Shown here: piece after piece, positions 37,031 through 44,725 of the stretch
How the letters are laid out: every line of letters starts with the position of its first letter
Position numbering within the stretch: position 1 is the stretch's first letter
Source: Rhodospirillales bacterium
GTDB lineage: Bacteria; Pseudomonadota; Alphaproteobacteria; UBA8366; JADFVY01
Direction of reading: 5' to 3'
Assembly (NCBI GenBank): GCA_020356105.1
Contig: CP070634.1
Span: 911,646-963,332 of the forward strand
DNA length: 51,687 bases
Program-made: the position numbers and the translations under genes
The notes under the pieces: model-generated
Databases searched by the model: none
What the model was told of the DNA's origin: nothing
The model's input: the letters and a program-made list of their open reading frames with translations, nothing else

Positions 37031-37774
37031 GTGACGGAGAGGACCGACACCAGCAGGGTTGCCCCGCCTCTGGCTGCAACGGAGCTGACGCAACAGAGAC
37101 CACAGCGACGCCGTCCATTGCACGAGGAAGCCGCCGAGCGGCTGCGCGACATGATCGTGGAGGGCGAGTTGGCGCCGGGCGAGCGCGTGCGGGAACAGGC
37201 CGTCTGCGATCGGCTCGGATTATCCCGTACGCCGCTGCGCGAGGCCATGAAGGTCCTTGCGGCGGAAGGGCTGGTGACGCTGCAGCCAAATCGCGGTGCG
37301 ACGGTCGCTGATCTCAGCCCCGCGGACATCGCGGATACCTTCAAGGTGATTGGCGCCCTCGAGGCGCTGGCCGGCGAACTCGCGGTCGAGCGGGTCGACG
37401 ACGATGACATCGCCGAAATGCGCGTGCTTCACTATCAGATGGCGCTGCACCAGACGCGCGGGGAACTGCCGGAATATTTCAGGCTGAATCAGCGTGTTCA
37501 CGAGAGGCTCGTCGAACTATCCGGCAACCAGGTGCTGATCGAGACCTACCGGCAGCTGGGCGGGCGCATCCAGCGCCAGCGTTTCGTCGCCAACAGGTGG
37601 GCCGGGCGCTGGGAACAGGCCATGCACGAGCATGAGCAAATGCTCGATGCACTTGCCGCGCGCGACGGAAGGCGCCTCGCGGATATCTTGCGGCTGCATC
37701 TCGACAACAAGCTGACAGCCGTCGAGCACATCGATCGCGATGGCCGGCCGCGGCACGACGCCGCGGCAGATTGA
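37031..37774 (+). CDS. GntR family regulator, FCD subfamily
   Basis: 247 residues from GTG 37031. The winged helix (about 30-97) has AAERLRDMIVEGELAPGERV and LGLSRTPLREAMKVLAAEGL. The FCD effector domain follows, with His157 in NQRVHERL, HEHEQ near 199 and His223 in LRLHLDNK as likely metal ligands. FCD regulators usually respond to organic acids such as lactate, glycolate or uronates. It is co-transcribed with the oxidase and is the natural candidate to bind the two sites in the divergent promoter region. Confidence 0.93.
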   Translation: MTERTDTSRVAPPLAATELTQQRPQRRRPLHEEAAERLRDMIVEGELAPGERVREQAVCDRLGLSRTPLREAMKVLAAEGLVTLQPNRGATVADLSPADIADTFKVIGALEALAGELAVERVDDDDIAEMRVLHYQMALHQTRGELPEYFRLNQRVHERLVELSGNQVLIETYRQLGGRIQRQRFVANRWAGRWEQAMHEHEQMLDALAARDGRRLADILRLHLDNKLTAVEHIDRDGRPRHDAAAD

Positions 37775-37850
37775 CCCCGTGTTCTTTGTTCCCGCGCGCG
37801 GGTCGCGTTTAACGAAATGCCAACCGGATCGGGCTTGAATTAGCGGTAAT

Positions 37851-38387
37851 ATGGACTGCTTGCGGATCCCGGCAATGCTTTTCACCGGTGCGTCACGACC
37901 GGCTGCGCTTTTTCTTTTATTGGCATTCATGCCGTTGCTGGCCGCCTGTGGCGGCGGCGGCGCGACACCAGACCCAGGACCGGCGGCGCAGCCCGCGGCG
38001 GCGCCAACCGACGTGCCTTACAAGCTGGGCAAGCCGTATGTGATCAGGGGCGTACGCTATGTGCCGCGGGACGACCGCTCCTACGACCGGACCGGCATCG
38101 CCTCATGGTATGGCGAAGCCTTCCACGGCCGTACCACAGCGAGCGGCCGCAAGTTCAACATGTATGAGATGACGGCGGCGCACACGACACTACCGACGGG
38201 CACCCAGGTCAGGGTTACCAATCTCGAGAACGGAAAGTTCGTGATCGTCACGATCACCGACCGAGGTCCGTTCTCCAAGAAACGGGTCATAGACTTGTCC
38301 TATGCGGCGGCCCGTCATCTCGGCTTCGTCCAGCAGGGCACAACGAAGGTGCGGGTGACCTACCACCGACCAGCCCCAAGACGATAG
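37851..38387 (+). CDS. RlpA-like double-psi beta-barrel lipoprotein
   Basis: 178 residues. The lipoprotein signal ends in LLAACG with Cys33 as the lipidated residue. A Gly/Pro/Ala linker leads to the RlpA domain: GIASWYGEAFHGRTTASGRK, FNMYEMTAAHTTLPTG, VTNLENGKFVIVTITDRGP and VIDLSYAAARHLG. RlpA proteins are septal lytic transglycosylases acting on denuded peptidoglycan. There is no SPOR domain, unlike E. coli RlpA, so targeting to the septum would need another route. It has a weak start site; ATG 37875 is an alternative. Confidence 0.9.
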   Translation: MDCLRIPAMLFTGASRPAALFLLLAFMPLLAACGGGGATPDPGPAAQPAAAPTDVPYKLGKPYVIRGVRYVPRDDRSYDRTGIASWYGEAFHGRTTASGRKFNMYEMTAAHTTLPTGTQVRVTNLENGKFVIVTITDRGPFSKKRVIDLSYAAARHLGFVQQGTTKVRVTYHRPAPRR

Positions 38388-38617
38388 CGCAACAGACGCG
38401 TTGCGACCCGGCATTACGCGGCAAAATGCATCTTTCAGCCAAGTCCGTTTCTCGTTGCGGCACGCGAGTTCGGCAAAGGCGAATTCGATTTCGTTGCCGA
38501 TGACGCGTGTCCAGTCGATGTTAGTTATTGATTGTGCGTGCCCGTCCGGTATTTGATGGGGGCAACGCTCGCGGTCGCAGCCAAGCAACCGCGGCACGAA
38601 CAGAACGGGAGGTAACG

Positions 38618-39862
38618 ATGAAACGATCCGTCTTGGCATCCCTGGTGCTGATCGCGGGGATGGGAACCAGCAACGCCCTGGCCCAGCCGGAGGTCGAGGT
38701 ACTGCACTGGTGGACATCGGGTGGCGAGGCGCGTGCCGTGCAGACCCTGATGGATGAGTTCCAGAGCAACGGCGGTAAGTGGGTCGACATGCCGGTCGCC
38801 GGCGGCGGTGGCGATGCGGCAATGCAGGCGCTCCGGGCCCGGGTTCTGGCCGGCAACGCACCGACAGCCGTGCAGCTCAAGGGCCCGAGCATCCAGGAAT
38901 GGTACGAGGAGGGTGTGCTCGCCGACCTCTCCGACGTCGGCGCGGCAGAAAAATGGGACGCGCTGCTGCCCGCCGCGATCGGCAAGCACATGAAATGTGG
39001 CGGGAAGTATTGCGCGGCGCCGGTAAACGTCCATCGGGTCAACTGGATCTGGGCGAATACGGCGGTCTTGGCCAGAGCCGGGATACCAATGCCGACCAGC
39101 TGGGAGGAATTCAACGAGGCTGCGGTGAAGCTCAAGGCGCTGGGGGTTACACCGCTGGCGCACGGCGGAGAAGCCTGGCAGGACGCAACCGTTTTTGAAA
39201 CCGTCGCTCTTGGCATTGGCGGGCCGGGTTTTTATCAGAAGGCGCTCGTCGAACTTGATCCAGCGGCGCTCAGCGGCCCGACCATGATCAAGGTCTTCGA
39301 TCAGATGCGGACCTTGCGCGGTTTCGTCGACGACAATTTCTCGGGCCGCGACTGGAACCTTGCGACCGCGATGGTGATTAACGGAGAGGCCGCATTTCAG
39401 GTGATGGGCGATTGGGCCAAGGGCGAGTTTACCGCGGCCGGCAAGATTCCGGGCAAGGACTATCAGTGCAGCCCGACCCCGGGTGCTGGGTTCCTATACA
39501 ACGTCGATAGCTTCGCCATGTTCAAGGTGCAGGGCGGAGACCGCATCGCCGGGCAGAAACTGCTGGCGAAACTCATCGTCGGCGAGAATTTCCAGAAGAC
39601 GTTCAACCTCGCCAAGGGCTCGATTCCGGCGCGGCTGGGCACATCTCTGGGACAGTTCGACTACTGCGCGCGACGCTCCTCTTACGACATGGACGTTGCC
39701 GCCGGCAGCGGAACCCTGCTACCGAGCTACGCTCACGGCATGGCGCTCCGCGGGCAGCAGGCAGGTGCGATCACGGACGTCGTGACCCAACATTTCAATT
39801 CGGACATGGGCTCGGCACAGGCGGCCAAGATGCTGGCCGAAGCCGTCGCCAATTCGCGCTAG
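38618..39862 (+). CDS. Sugar ABC transporter substrate-binding protein
   Basis: 414 residues from ATG 38618, which has GGGAGG upstream. The signal peptide ends near NALAQ (about 23). The mature part starts VEVLHWWTSGGEARAVQTL and continues with PVAGGGGDAAMQALRARVLAG and ANTAVLARAGIPMPTSWEEF, which resembles the glucose-type (GtsA-like) binding proteins. It delivers the sugar to the two permeases downstream. A hairpin follows the stop. The sugar is not certain; glucose or mannose is the first guess. Confidence 0.9.
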   Translation: MKRSVLASLVLIAGMGTSNALAQPEVEVLHWWTSGGEARAVQTLMDEFQSNGGKWVDMPVAGGGGDAAMQALRARVLAGNAPTAVQLKGPSIQEWYEEGVLADLSDVGAAEKWDALLPAAIGKHMKCGGKYCAAPVNVHRVNWIWANTAVLARAGIPMPTSWEEFNEAAVKLKALGVTPLAHGGEAWQDATVFETVALGIGGPGFYQKALVELDPAALSGPTMIKVFDQMRTLRGFVDDNFSGRDWNLATAMVINGEAAFQVMGDWAKGEFTAAGKIPGKDYQCSPTPGAGFLYNVDSFAMFKVQGGDRIAGQKLLAKLIVGENFQKTFNLAKGSIPARLGTSLGQFDYCARRSSYDMDVAAGSGTLLPSYAHGMALRGQQAGAITDVVTQHFNSDMGSAQAAKMLAEAVANSR

Positions 39863-39869
39863 AGCCGTC

Positions 39870-39886
39870 CCCCTCTCGCCGAGGGG
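39870..39886 (+). terminator. Intercistronic hairpin after the ABC binding protein gene
   Basis: CCCCTC-TCGCC-GAGGGG forms a 6-bp stem seven bases after the stop. With no T tract it is more likely to mark an mRNA processing or stability boundary that favours the binding protein over the permeases. Confidence 0.45.
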
Positions 39887-39922
39887 CCAGAAGCTGGTCC
39901 CCGGCGACTGGGTCGGTTTGCC

Positions 39923-40795
39923 ATGTCCGCCTGGTTGACCCGACACATCCCGAAAATCGCCGTCGCGCCGTCGCTCGCGGCCGTTCTGTTCTTTGTTTAC
40001 GGGTTTATCGCCTGGACAGGTTATGTCTCGCTGACACGATCACGGATCCTGCCGCGTTACCAGCTGGAAGGCCTCGACCAGTATGCAAAGCTTTTCCGCA
40101 CGCCGCGATGGGACGTGGCCATGGAGAATCTCCTGGTTTTTGGGGTCTTGTTCATCGCGGTCTCTGTTGCCCTCGGCTTGTTGCTGGCGATTTTGCTCGA
40201 CCAGCGCATTCGTGCGGAAGGCGCGATTCGAACGGTCTACCTGTATCCGATGGCGCTGTCGTTCATTGTCACCGGCACCGCGTGGAAGTGGATCCTCAAC
40301 CCAGGCCTCGGCATCGAAGCGGTGGTCCGGAGCTGGGGTTGGGAGGATTTCCGTTTCGGCTGGCTGGTGGACCCGGAACTGGCAATCTACACAGTTGTGA
40401 TTGCCGGCGTGTGGCAGGCCTCCGGGTTCGTCATGGCCCTGTTCCTGGCCGGACTTCGCTCGGTCGATCAAGAAATCATCAAAGCCGCCATGGTCGATGG
40501 CGTCAGCCTACCGCGCATCTACGCCAGCATCATTATTCCGTCGCTGTCACCGGTATTCCTGAGTGCCATCATCGTGCTCGCCCATTTGGCAATCAAGAGC
40601 TTCGATCTGGTCATCGCTCTGACCGGCGGGGGGCCCGGCTACGCCACCGACCTGCCGGCCACCTACATGTATGCGATGGCGTTTTCGCGCGGTGATCTCG
40701 GCCAGGCCGCCGCCAGCGCAACGGTAATGCTGATGACGGTTGCAGCGATCATCATCCCCTATTTGTACTCGCAGCTCAGACAGAGTCATGACTGA
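39923..40795 (+). CDS. Sugar ABC transporter permease 1 (MalF-like)
   Basis: 290 residues with six predicted membrane helices. The EAA loop that contacts the ATPase is AAMVDGVSLPRIYASIIIPS. It forms the channel with the next gene. Its last 8 bases overlap the start of that gene. Confidence 0.94.
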   Translation: MSAWLTRHIPKIAVAPSLAAVLFFVYGFIAWTGYVSLTRSRILPRYQLEGLDQYAKLFRTPRWDVAMENLLVFGVLFIAVSVALGLLLAILLDQRIRAEGAIRTVYLYPMALSFIVTGTAWKWILNPGLGIEAVVRSWGWEDFRFGWLVDPELAIYTVVIAGVWQASGFVMALFLAGLRSVDQEIIKAAMVDGVSLPRIYASIIIPSLSPVFLSAIIVLAHLAIKSFDLVIALTGGGPGYATDLPATYMYAMAFSRGDLGQAAASATVMLMTVAAIIIPYLYSQLRQSHD

Positions 40796-41693
40796 CGTCA
40801 CTGTTTCGACCATCGGCACAAAGGCGGCGGCCCGGCGTAGGGTCATGCGCATGACGGCGCGCGGTCTGCTTTACCTGCTGCTGGTGGTATTCGTCGCCTA
40901 TTACATGCTGCCGCTCTTTGTCATGGTGATCACCTCGCTGAAGGATCTCGACGAGATTCGCGCCGGATCCTTGATGAGCCCGCCTGATCGCGTCAGCCTC
41001 GAGTCGTGGGGCACGGCATGGAGTTCGGCGTGCGCGGGAATACTCTGCGAAGGGCTGCAGCCGTTCTTCTGGAACAGCGTGAAGATGGTTGTGCCGGCGG
41101 TCCTGCTGTCCACATTGCTGGGCGCGGTAAACGGTTACGCTCTCTCGCAATGGCGATTTCGGGGCGCCAATCTGATCTTCGCGCTGATGCTGTTCGGCTG
41201 TTTCATCCCCTTTCAGGTGGTACTGCTTCCGATGGCGCGCACCCTGGGCCTGCTCGGGCTGGCGGGCTCGCTGAGCGGTCTGGTCCTGGTGCATGTGGTC
41301 TACGGGCTCGGATTCACGACACTCTTCTTCCGGAATTTCTATGTCACGGTTCCAACGGAGTTGGTAAAGGCGGCGAAAATCGATGGTGCTGGGTTTTTCA
41401 CCATCTTCTTGCGGATCTTTCTGCCCCTGTCGCCGCCGATCATCGTGGTGACCGTAATCTGGCAATTCACACAGATATGGAACGACTTCCTGTTCGGCGT
41501 GTCGTTCAGCCAGGCCGGAACGCAACCCGTCACGGTGGCGCTGAACAACATCGTCAACGCAACCACCGGCGTCAAAGAATACAACGTCGACATGGCGGCC
41601 GCGATCATCGCCGGCCTGCCGACCCTGATCGTCTATGTGATCGCCGGCAAATACTTCATCCGGGGCCTGACGGCGGGCTCGGTAAAGGGGTAG
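40788..41693 (+). CDS. Sugar ABC transporter permease 2 (MalG-like)
   Basis: 301 residues from ATG 40788, which overlaps the upstream stop. It has six membrane helices. The EAA loop is KAAKIDGAGFFTIFLRIFLP. An insertion after TM1 has two Cys (SSACAGILCEG), which could form a periplasmic disulfide. It partners permease 1. The stop lies four bases before the ATPase gene. Confidence 0.94.
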   Translation: MTDVTVSTIGTKAAARRRVMRMTARGLLYLLLVVFVAYYMLPLFVMVITSLKDLDEIRAGSLMSPPDRVSLESWGTAWSSACAGILCEGLQPFFWNSVKMVVPAVLLSTLLGAVNGYALSQWRFRGANLIFALMLFGCFIPFQVVLLPMARTLGLLGLAGSLSGLVLVHVVYGLGFTTLFFRNFYVTVPTELVKAAKIDGAGFFTIFLRIFLPLSPPIIVVTVIWQFTQIWNDFLFGVSFSQAGTQPVTVALNNIVNATTGVKEYNVDMAAAIIAGLPTLIVYVIAGKYFIRGLTAGSVKG

Positions 41694-41697
41694 GCAG

Positions 41698-42816
41698 ATG
41701 GCGGAACCAGATCAGTCGGTCCTTGCGATCGAGAAGCTTAGCAAGAGCTTTCAGAACACGGCCGTTCTGACGAATATCGACCTTGCGATCGCCGAGGGGT
41801 CGTTCCTTGTTCTCGTCGGGCCATCGGGCTGCGGTAAATCGACATTGCTCAACTGCATTGCCGGACTGGAGGAACCGAGTTCCGGGCGGATCCTAATTGG
41901 CGGACGTGACATGACGGGCGTTCCGCCGAAGGATCGCGACATCGCAATGGTGTTCCAATCCTATGCGCTGTACCCCCGCATGTCCGTTGCCAAGAACATT
42001 ACCTTCGGCATGCAGGTTCGCGGCGCAACCCGAGCCGAGCAGAAATCGGCGCTCGAGCGGGTCTCCGGGATGCTCAAGATCGACCATCTGCTGGAGCGGC
42101 GACCGGCGCAGCTGTCCGGCGGTCAGCGGCAGCGTGTCGCGATGGGACGCGCTCTGGTGCGCGAGCCCAGGCTGTTCCTGTTTGACGAGCCATTGTCGAA
42201 CCTTGATGCCAAACTGCGTGTGGAAATGCGCGCCGAGATCAAGCGGCTGCATCAGAGGCTGGGAGCCAGCATCGTCTATGTCACCCATGATCAGACCGAG
42301 GCGATGAGCCTTGCGACGGAAGTCGCCGTCATGGAGGGCGGCATCATCGTACAACGGGGGCCGCCGCAAGAAGTCTACGACTATCCGGTCAATACCTTCG
42401 TGGCCGGTTTCATCGGATCCCCGGCGATGAACTTCATCGAGGGACACATTCGCAAGGATGGCGGGGCGGTTCGAATTGAGATCCCGTTCGACGGCAAGAC
42501 AATGGCGGTGCCGGCAGAGCATTATCCCTTTGTCGGCAGCACCGAGGACGGCACCAAGGTGATCCTGGGCATTCGCCCCGAATACGTCACGGGCAGGGAT
42601 CGGGCATCGGGCGATGAGGAAGTGTCGTTGGAACTCGTTCCGACCCTCGTCGAAACCAATGGTTTCGACCAGCACGTCAACCTCGCATTCGGGCCGGCGG
42701 AGATCAGCGGCCGATTCAGCCCGCGGGAGCAGATCGAGATCGGCACGCCATTGCCCACCCGGATCGACCTCTCGCAGATGTCCGTCTTCGACCGCAAGAC
42801 CGGAATGAGGCTCTGA
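41698..42816 (+). CDS. Sugar ABC transporter ATP-binding protein (MalK/UgpC type)
   Basis: 372 residues. Walker A GPSGCGKST at 41-49, Q-loop Gln87, signature LSGGQ at 139-143, Walker B LFLFDEP at 159-165 and switch His197 are all present. The C-terminal part (about 240-372) is the TOBE/MalK regulatory domain. It powers the two permeases. It is the last gene of the operon and converges on the DUF6969-like gene with nine bases between. Confidence 0.96.
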   Translation: MAEPDQSVLAIEKLSKSFQNTAVLTNIDLAIAEGSFLVLVGPSGCGKSTLLNCIAGLEEPSSGRILIGGRDMTGVPPKDRDIAMVFQSYALYPRMSVAKNITFGMQVRGATRAEQKSALERVSGMLKIDHLLERRPAQLSGGQRQRVAMGRALVREPRLFLFDEPLSNLDAKLRVEMRAEIKRLHQRLGASIVYVTHDQTEAMSLATEVAVMEGGIIVQRGPPQEVYDYPVNTFVAGFIGSPAMNFIEGHIRKDGGAVRIEIPFDGKTMAVPAEHYPFVGSTEDGTKVILGIRPEYVTGRDRASGDEEVSLELVPTLVETNGFDQHVNLAFGPAEISGRFSPREQIEIGTPLPTRIDLSQMSVFDRKTGMRL

Positions 42817-42825
42817 CGTTACCGG

Positions 42826-43551
42826 CTATCCCGGTCGCTTCAAGGCATCGCGGATCGCCGAAATATGATCGGAAACCGAAATCGAGAGTTCCGTCGTCAC
42901 CTCCAGGTCACGATCCTCGTAAACGTTGACGCCCGGGTTCTTGGCCTCCCAGGCCGCGATCGCCTCGTCGCGCCCTTCGATCAGAGCGCGGATCTGCGGC
43001 CGAAAAAGAACGAGCAGGTTGGACAGCCACAGATTGACCGCCCATGACGGGCGCACATGGTCGATCACGAAATAATTGAGCATCCGACACACATCGCTAG
43101 CCGCATACCATACCTCACCCGTCACCCAGCGATTGGTCGTGAACAGCTTGATCGGTTGACCCTTCTTGTCGCAGGAAACGGCGATCAGGTGACTCAGCGC
43201 ATCATTTTCGCCGTCCGGCGGCTCGAAATCCGGTAGCGGTGCGGGCTCGATGCCTGGTGGCATGCCCTGCGGCCGCAGAAAGGTATGGAAATGCCCATGC
43301 TCGCCCGGGCGCTGATCCCTGGGATGGGCATGGTAATAATATTGTGCGTTGCTGTGCGGGTCGAATACGTCGCCCTCGGGATAGTGGTTCCACTCGTAGA
43401 ATGTCTCGGCATCGTGCAACAACTCGCCGACGATGTTGTCTCCGGTGTTGCCCAACACCCGGACGCACTCGGTAACCTTCTCGCCCGCCGCAAGCATCGT
43501 GCGCAACTCCCGTTCAGGGAGCTCGGACAATTCGATCGCCTCGATCTCCAT
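42826..43551 (-). CDS. Conserved protein of the DUF6969-like family
   Basis: 241 residues from ATG 43551. In-frame sequence upstream to 43821 lacks family similarity. It is recognisable by TGDNIVGELLHDAETFYEWN, YYYHAHPRDQRPGEHGHFHT, ALSHLIAVS and LFTTNRWVTGEVWY. Several conserved His in HAHP and HGHFHTF suggest a metal site, but no function is known. The family number is from memory and unverified. It does not look functionally tied to the converging ABC operon. Confidence 0.75.
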   Translation of the reverse strand: MEIEAIELSELPERELRTMLAAGEKVTECVRVLGNTGDNIVGELLHDAETFYEWNHYPEGDVFDPHSNAQYYYHAHPRDQRPGEHGHFHTFLRPQGMPPGIEPAPLPDFEPPDGENDALSHLIAVSCDKKGQPIKLFTTNRWVTGEVWYAASDVCRMLNYFVIDHVRPSWAVNLWLSNLLVLFRPQIRALIEGRDEAIAAWEAKNPGVNVYEDRDLEVTTELSISVSDHISAIRDALKRPG

Positions 43552-43967
43552 CAAACCGACACATCTCCCGCAAGGTCCGCCGAAGTTTGTATCGGCGGCG
43601 GCCGCAAAATACCAGTCACCACTTGTTGAAGACCACTCCGATACGGCGTCACGCACCGGACGAAATCCGATCAGGACATGTTCGAGCGACGCCGGGCGCG
43701 AATGGCGAGCTGTCGGCCTGTATACGCTGGCGCCTGGGCCATGGCGAAAAGCGCAGAGGGAGCTGCCGAAGACGCGCCGCATCGACTTTCGCTCGCTGCG
43801 CTGGCGAGGGTGAACTGCCATAACGTCATGGGTCGGCCAAGCCTATGCGGACACCCGCACATGGTCATTGGACGGAGGGCACACGAGTCCGGAGTCGACA
43901 GCCGGGCGGCCCCGCGAACCGGCTATACGTTCTATTCACATTCGAACGCTACTCTTCGCCGGTCATC
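43552..43967. other. 416-bp divergent intergenic region
   Basis: I see no gene or clear promoter here. Open frames on both strands extend into it, but their sequence is Arg- and Ser-rich and looks like read-through upstream of the true starts. Confidence 0.4.
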
Positions 43968-44564
43968 ATGGTACAGGTTCGTCTGACACTCATCGTCGCA
44001 TTGTTGCTGTTCGTCAGCGCAGGTCGCGTTGCCGCGGACGGTCCGCTGGATTTCAGCGGCGAGATAAATCGCGGCAATACACTGGTTCACCGGTTCGATT
44101 ACAACGGGAATCAGTATGAGTTCCGCCTCATCCCGACAGGCGGCGGCTGGACCATCTGGATCAGCGATCCGACGCAACGAGACCACAATTTCGTAGCCCC
44201 CGTCACGCCGCCGTTCCGCGGCCCAAACCATGCCATCATCGAGGGATGGCACTTCCGCAATTCCGACAACACCGGCCCGAACGAACCCGGAGACGGCAAT
44301 CTCAATGCGCCGCAAAGGGAGCGTTACTTCGCCTTCGTGTTGAACGAAGCAGGATACCAGGAGGCCCGAAAGGCTCTCGAAATCCTCCTGTGGCCGAACG
44401 ACCGGGCGCAGGACGAAATCAATGGTGCGGAAACGCGCCTTGCCATGGTGCCGCGACTCAGCGGCGTCCTGTGGATTGAGGCTCTCGAACTCGGCAATCT
44501 GTCGCGCGGCGCGCAGGCGCATATGGAGCGGATGGCCTTTCGGGTCCGGCTGAATCTGCCTTGA
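43968..44564 (+). CDS. Secreted hypothetical protein
   Basis: 198 residues from ATG 43968. The signal peptide covers about 1-23 (LIVALLLFVSAGRVAAD). The mature domain is rich in aromatic and Gly residues (YNGNQYEFRLIPTGGGWTIW, NHAIIEGWHFRNSDN) and contains no Cys, which suggests a beta-rich periplasmic protein. I do not recognise a family. It has a weak ribosome-binding site. Confidence 0.65.
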   Translation: MVQVRLTLIVALLLFVSAGRVAADGPLDFSGEINRGNTLVHRFDYNGNQYEFRLIPTGGGWTIWISDPTQRDHNFVAPVTPPFRGPNHAIIEGWHFRNSDNTGPNEPGDGNLNAPQRERYFAFVLNEAGYQEARKALEILLWPNDRAQDEINGAETRLAMVPRLSGVLWIEALELGNLSRGAQAHMERMAFRVRLNLP

Positions 44565-44725
44565 GAGCGCGCGCCGAAATCCGCTCGCGGGACATTTTCA
44601 TCTGACTTTAATAAAATGCCGTCAATTATGCGACCGCAATCCGACTGCATCCTCGTTGCGGCGCCCGGCCGGGCGGTTGCGGTCGTCGCTTGCCCCTGTC
44701 TTTCAGACAACCGGAGGGCCAGACC

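Noticed and set aside
27729..37774. Beta-hydroxyaspartate cycle operon
   Set aside because: Only the aminotransferase resembles BhcA. The dehydratase, aldolase and iminosuccinate reductase (BhcB, BhcC, BhcD) are absent, and the other genes do not belong to that cycle.
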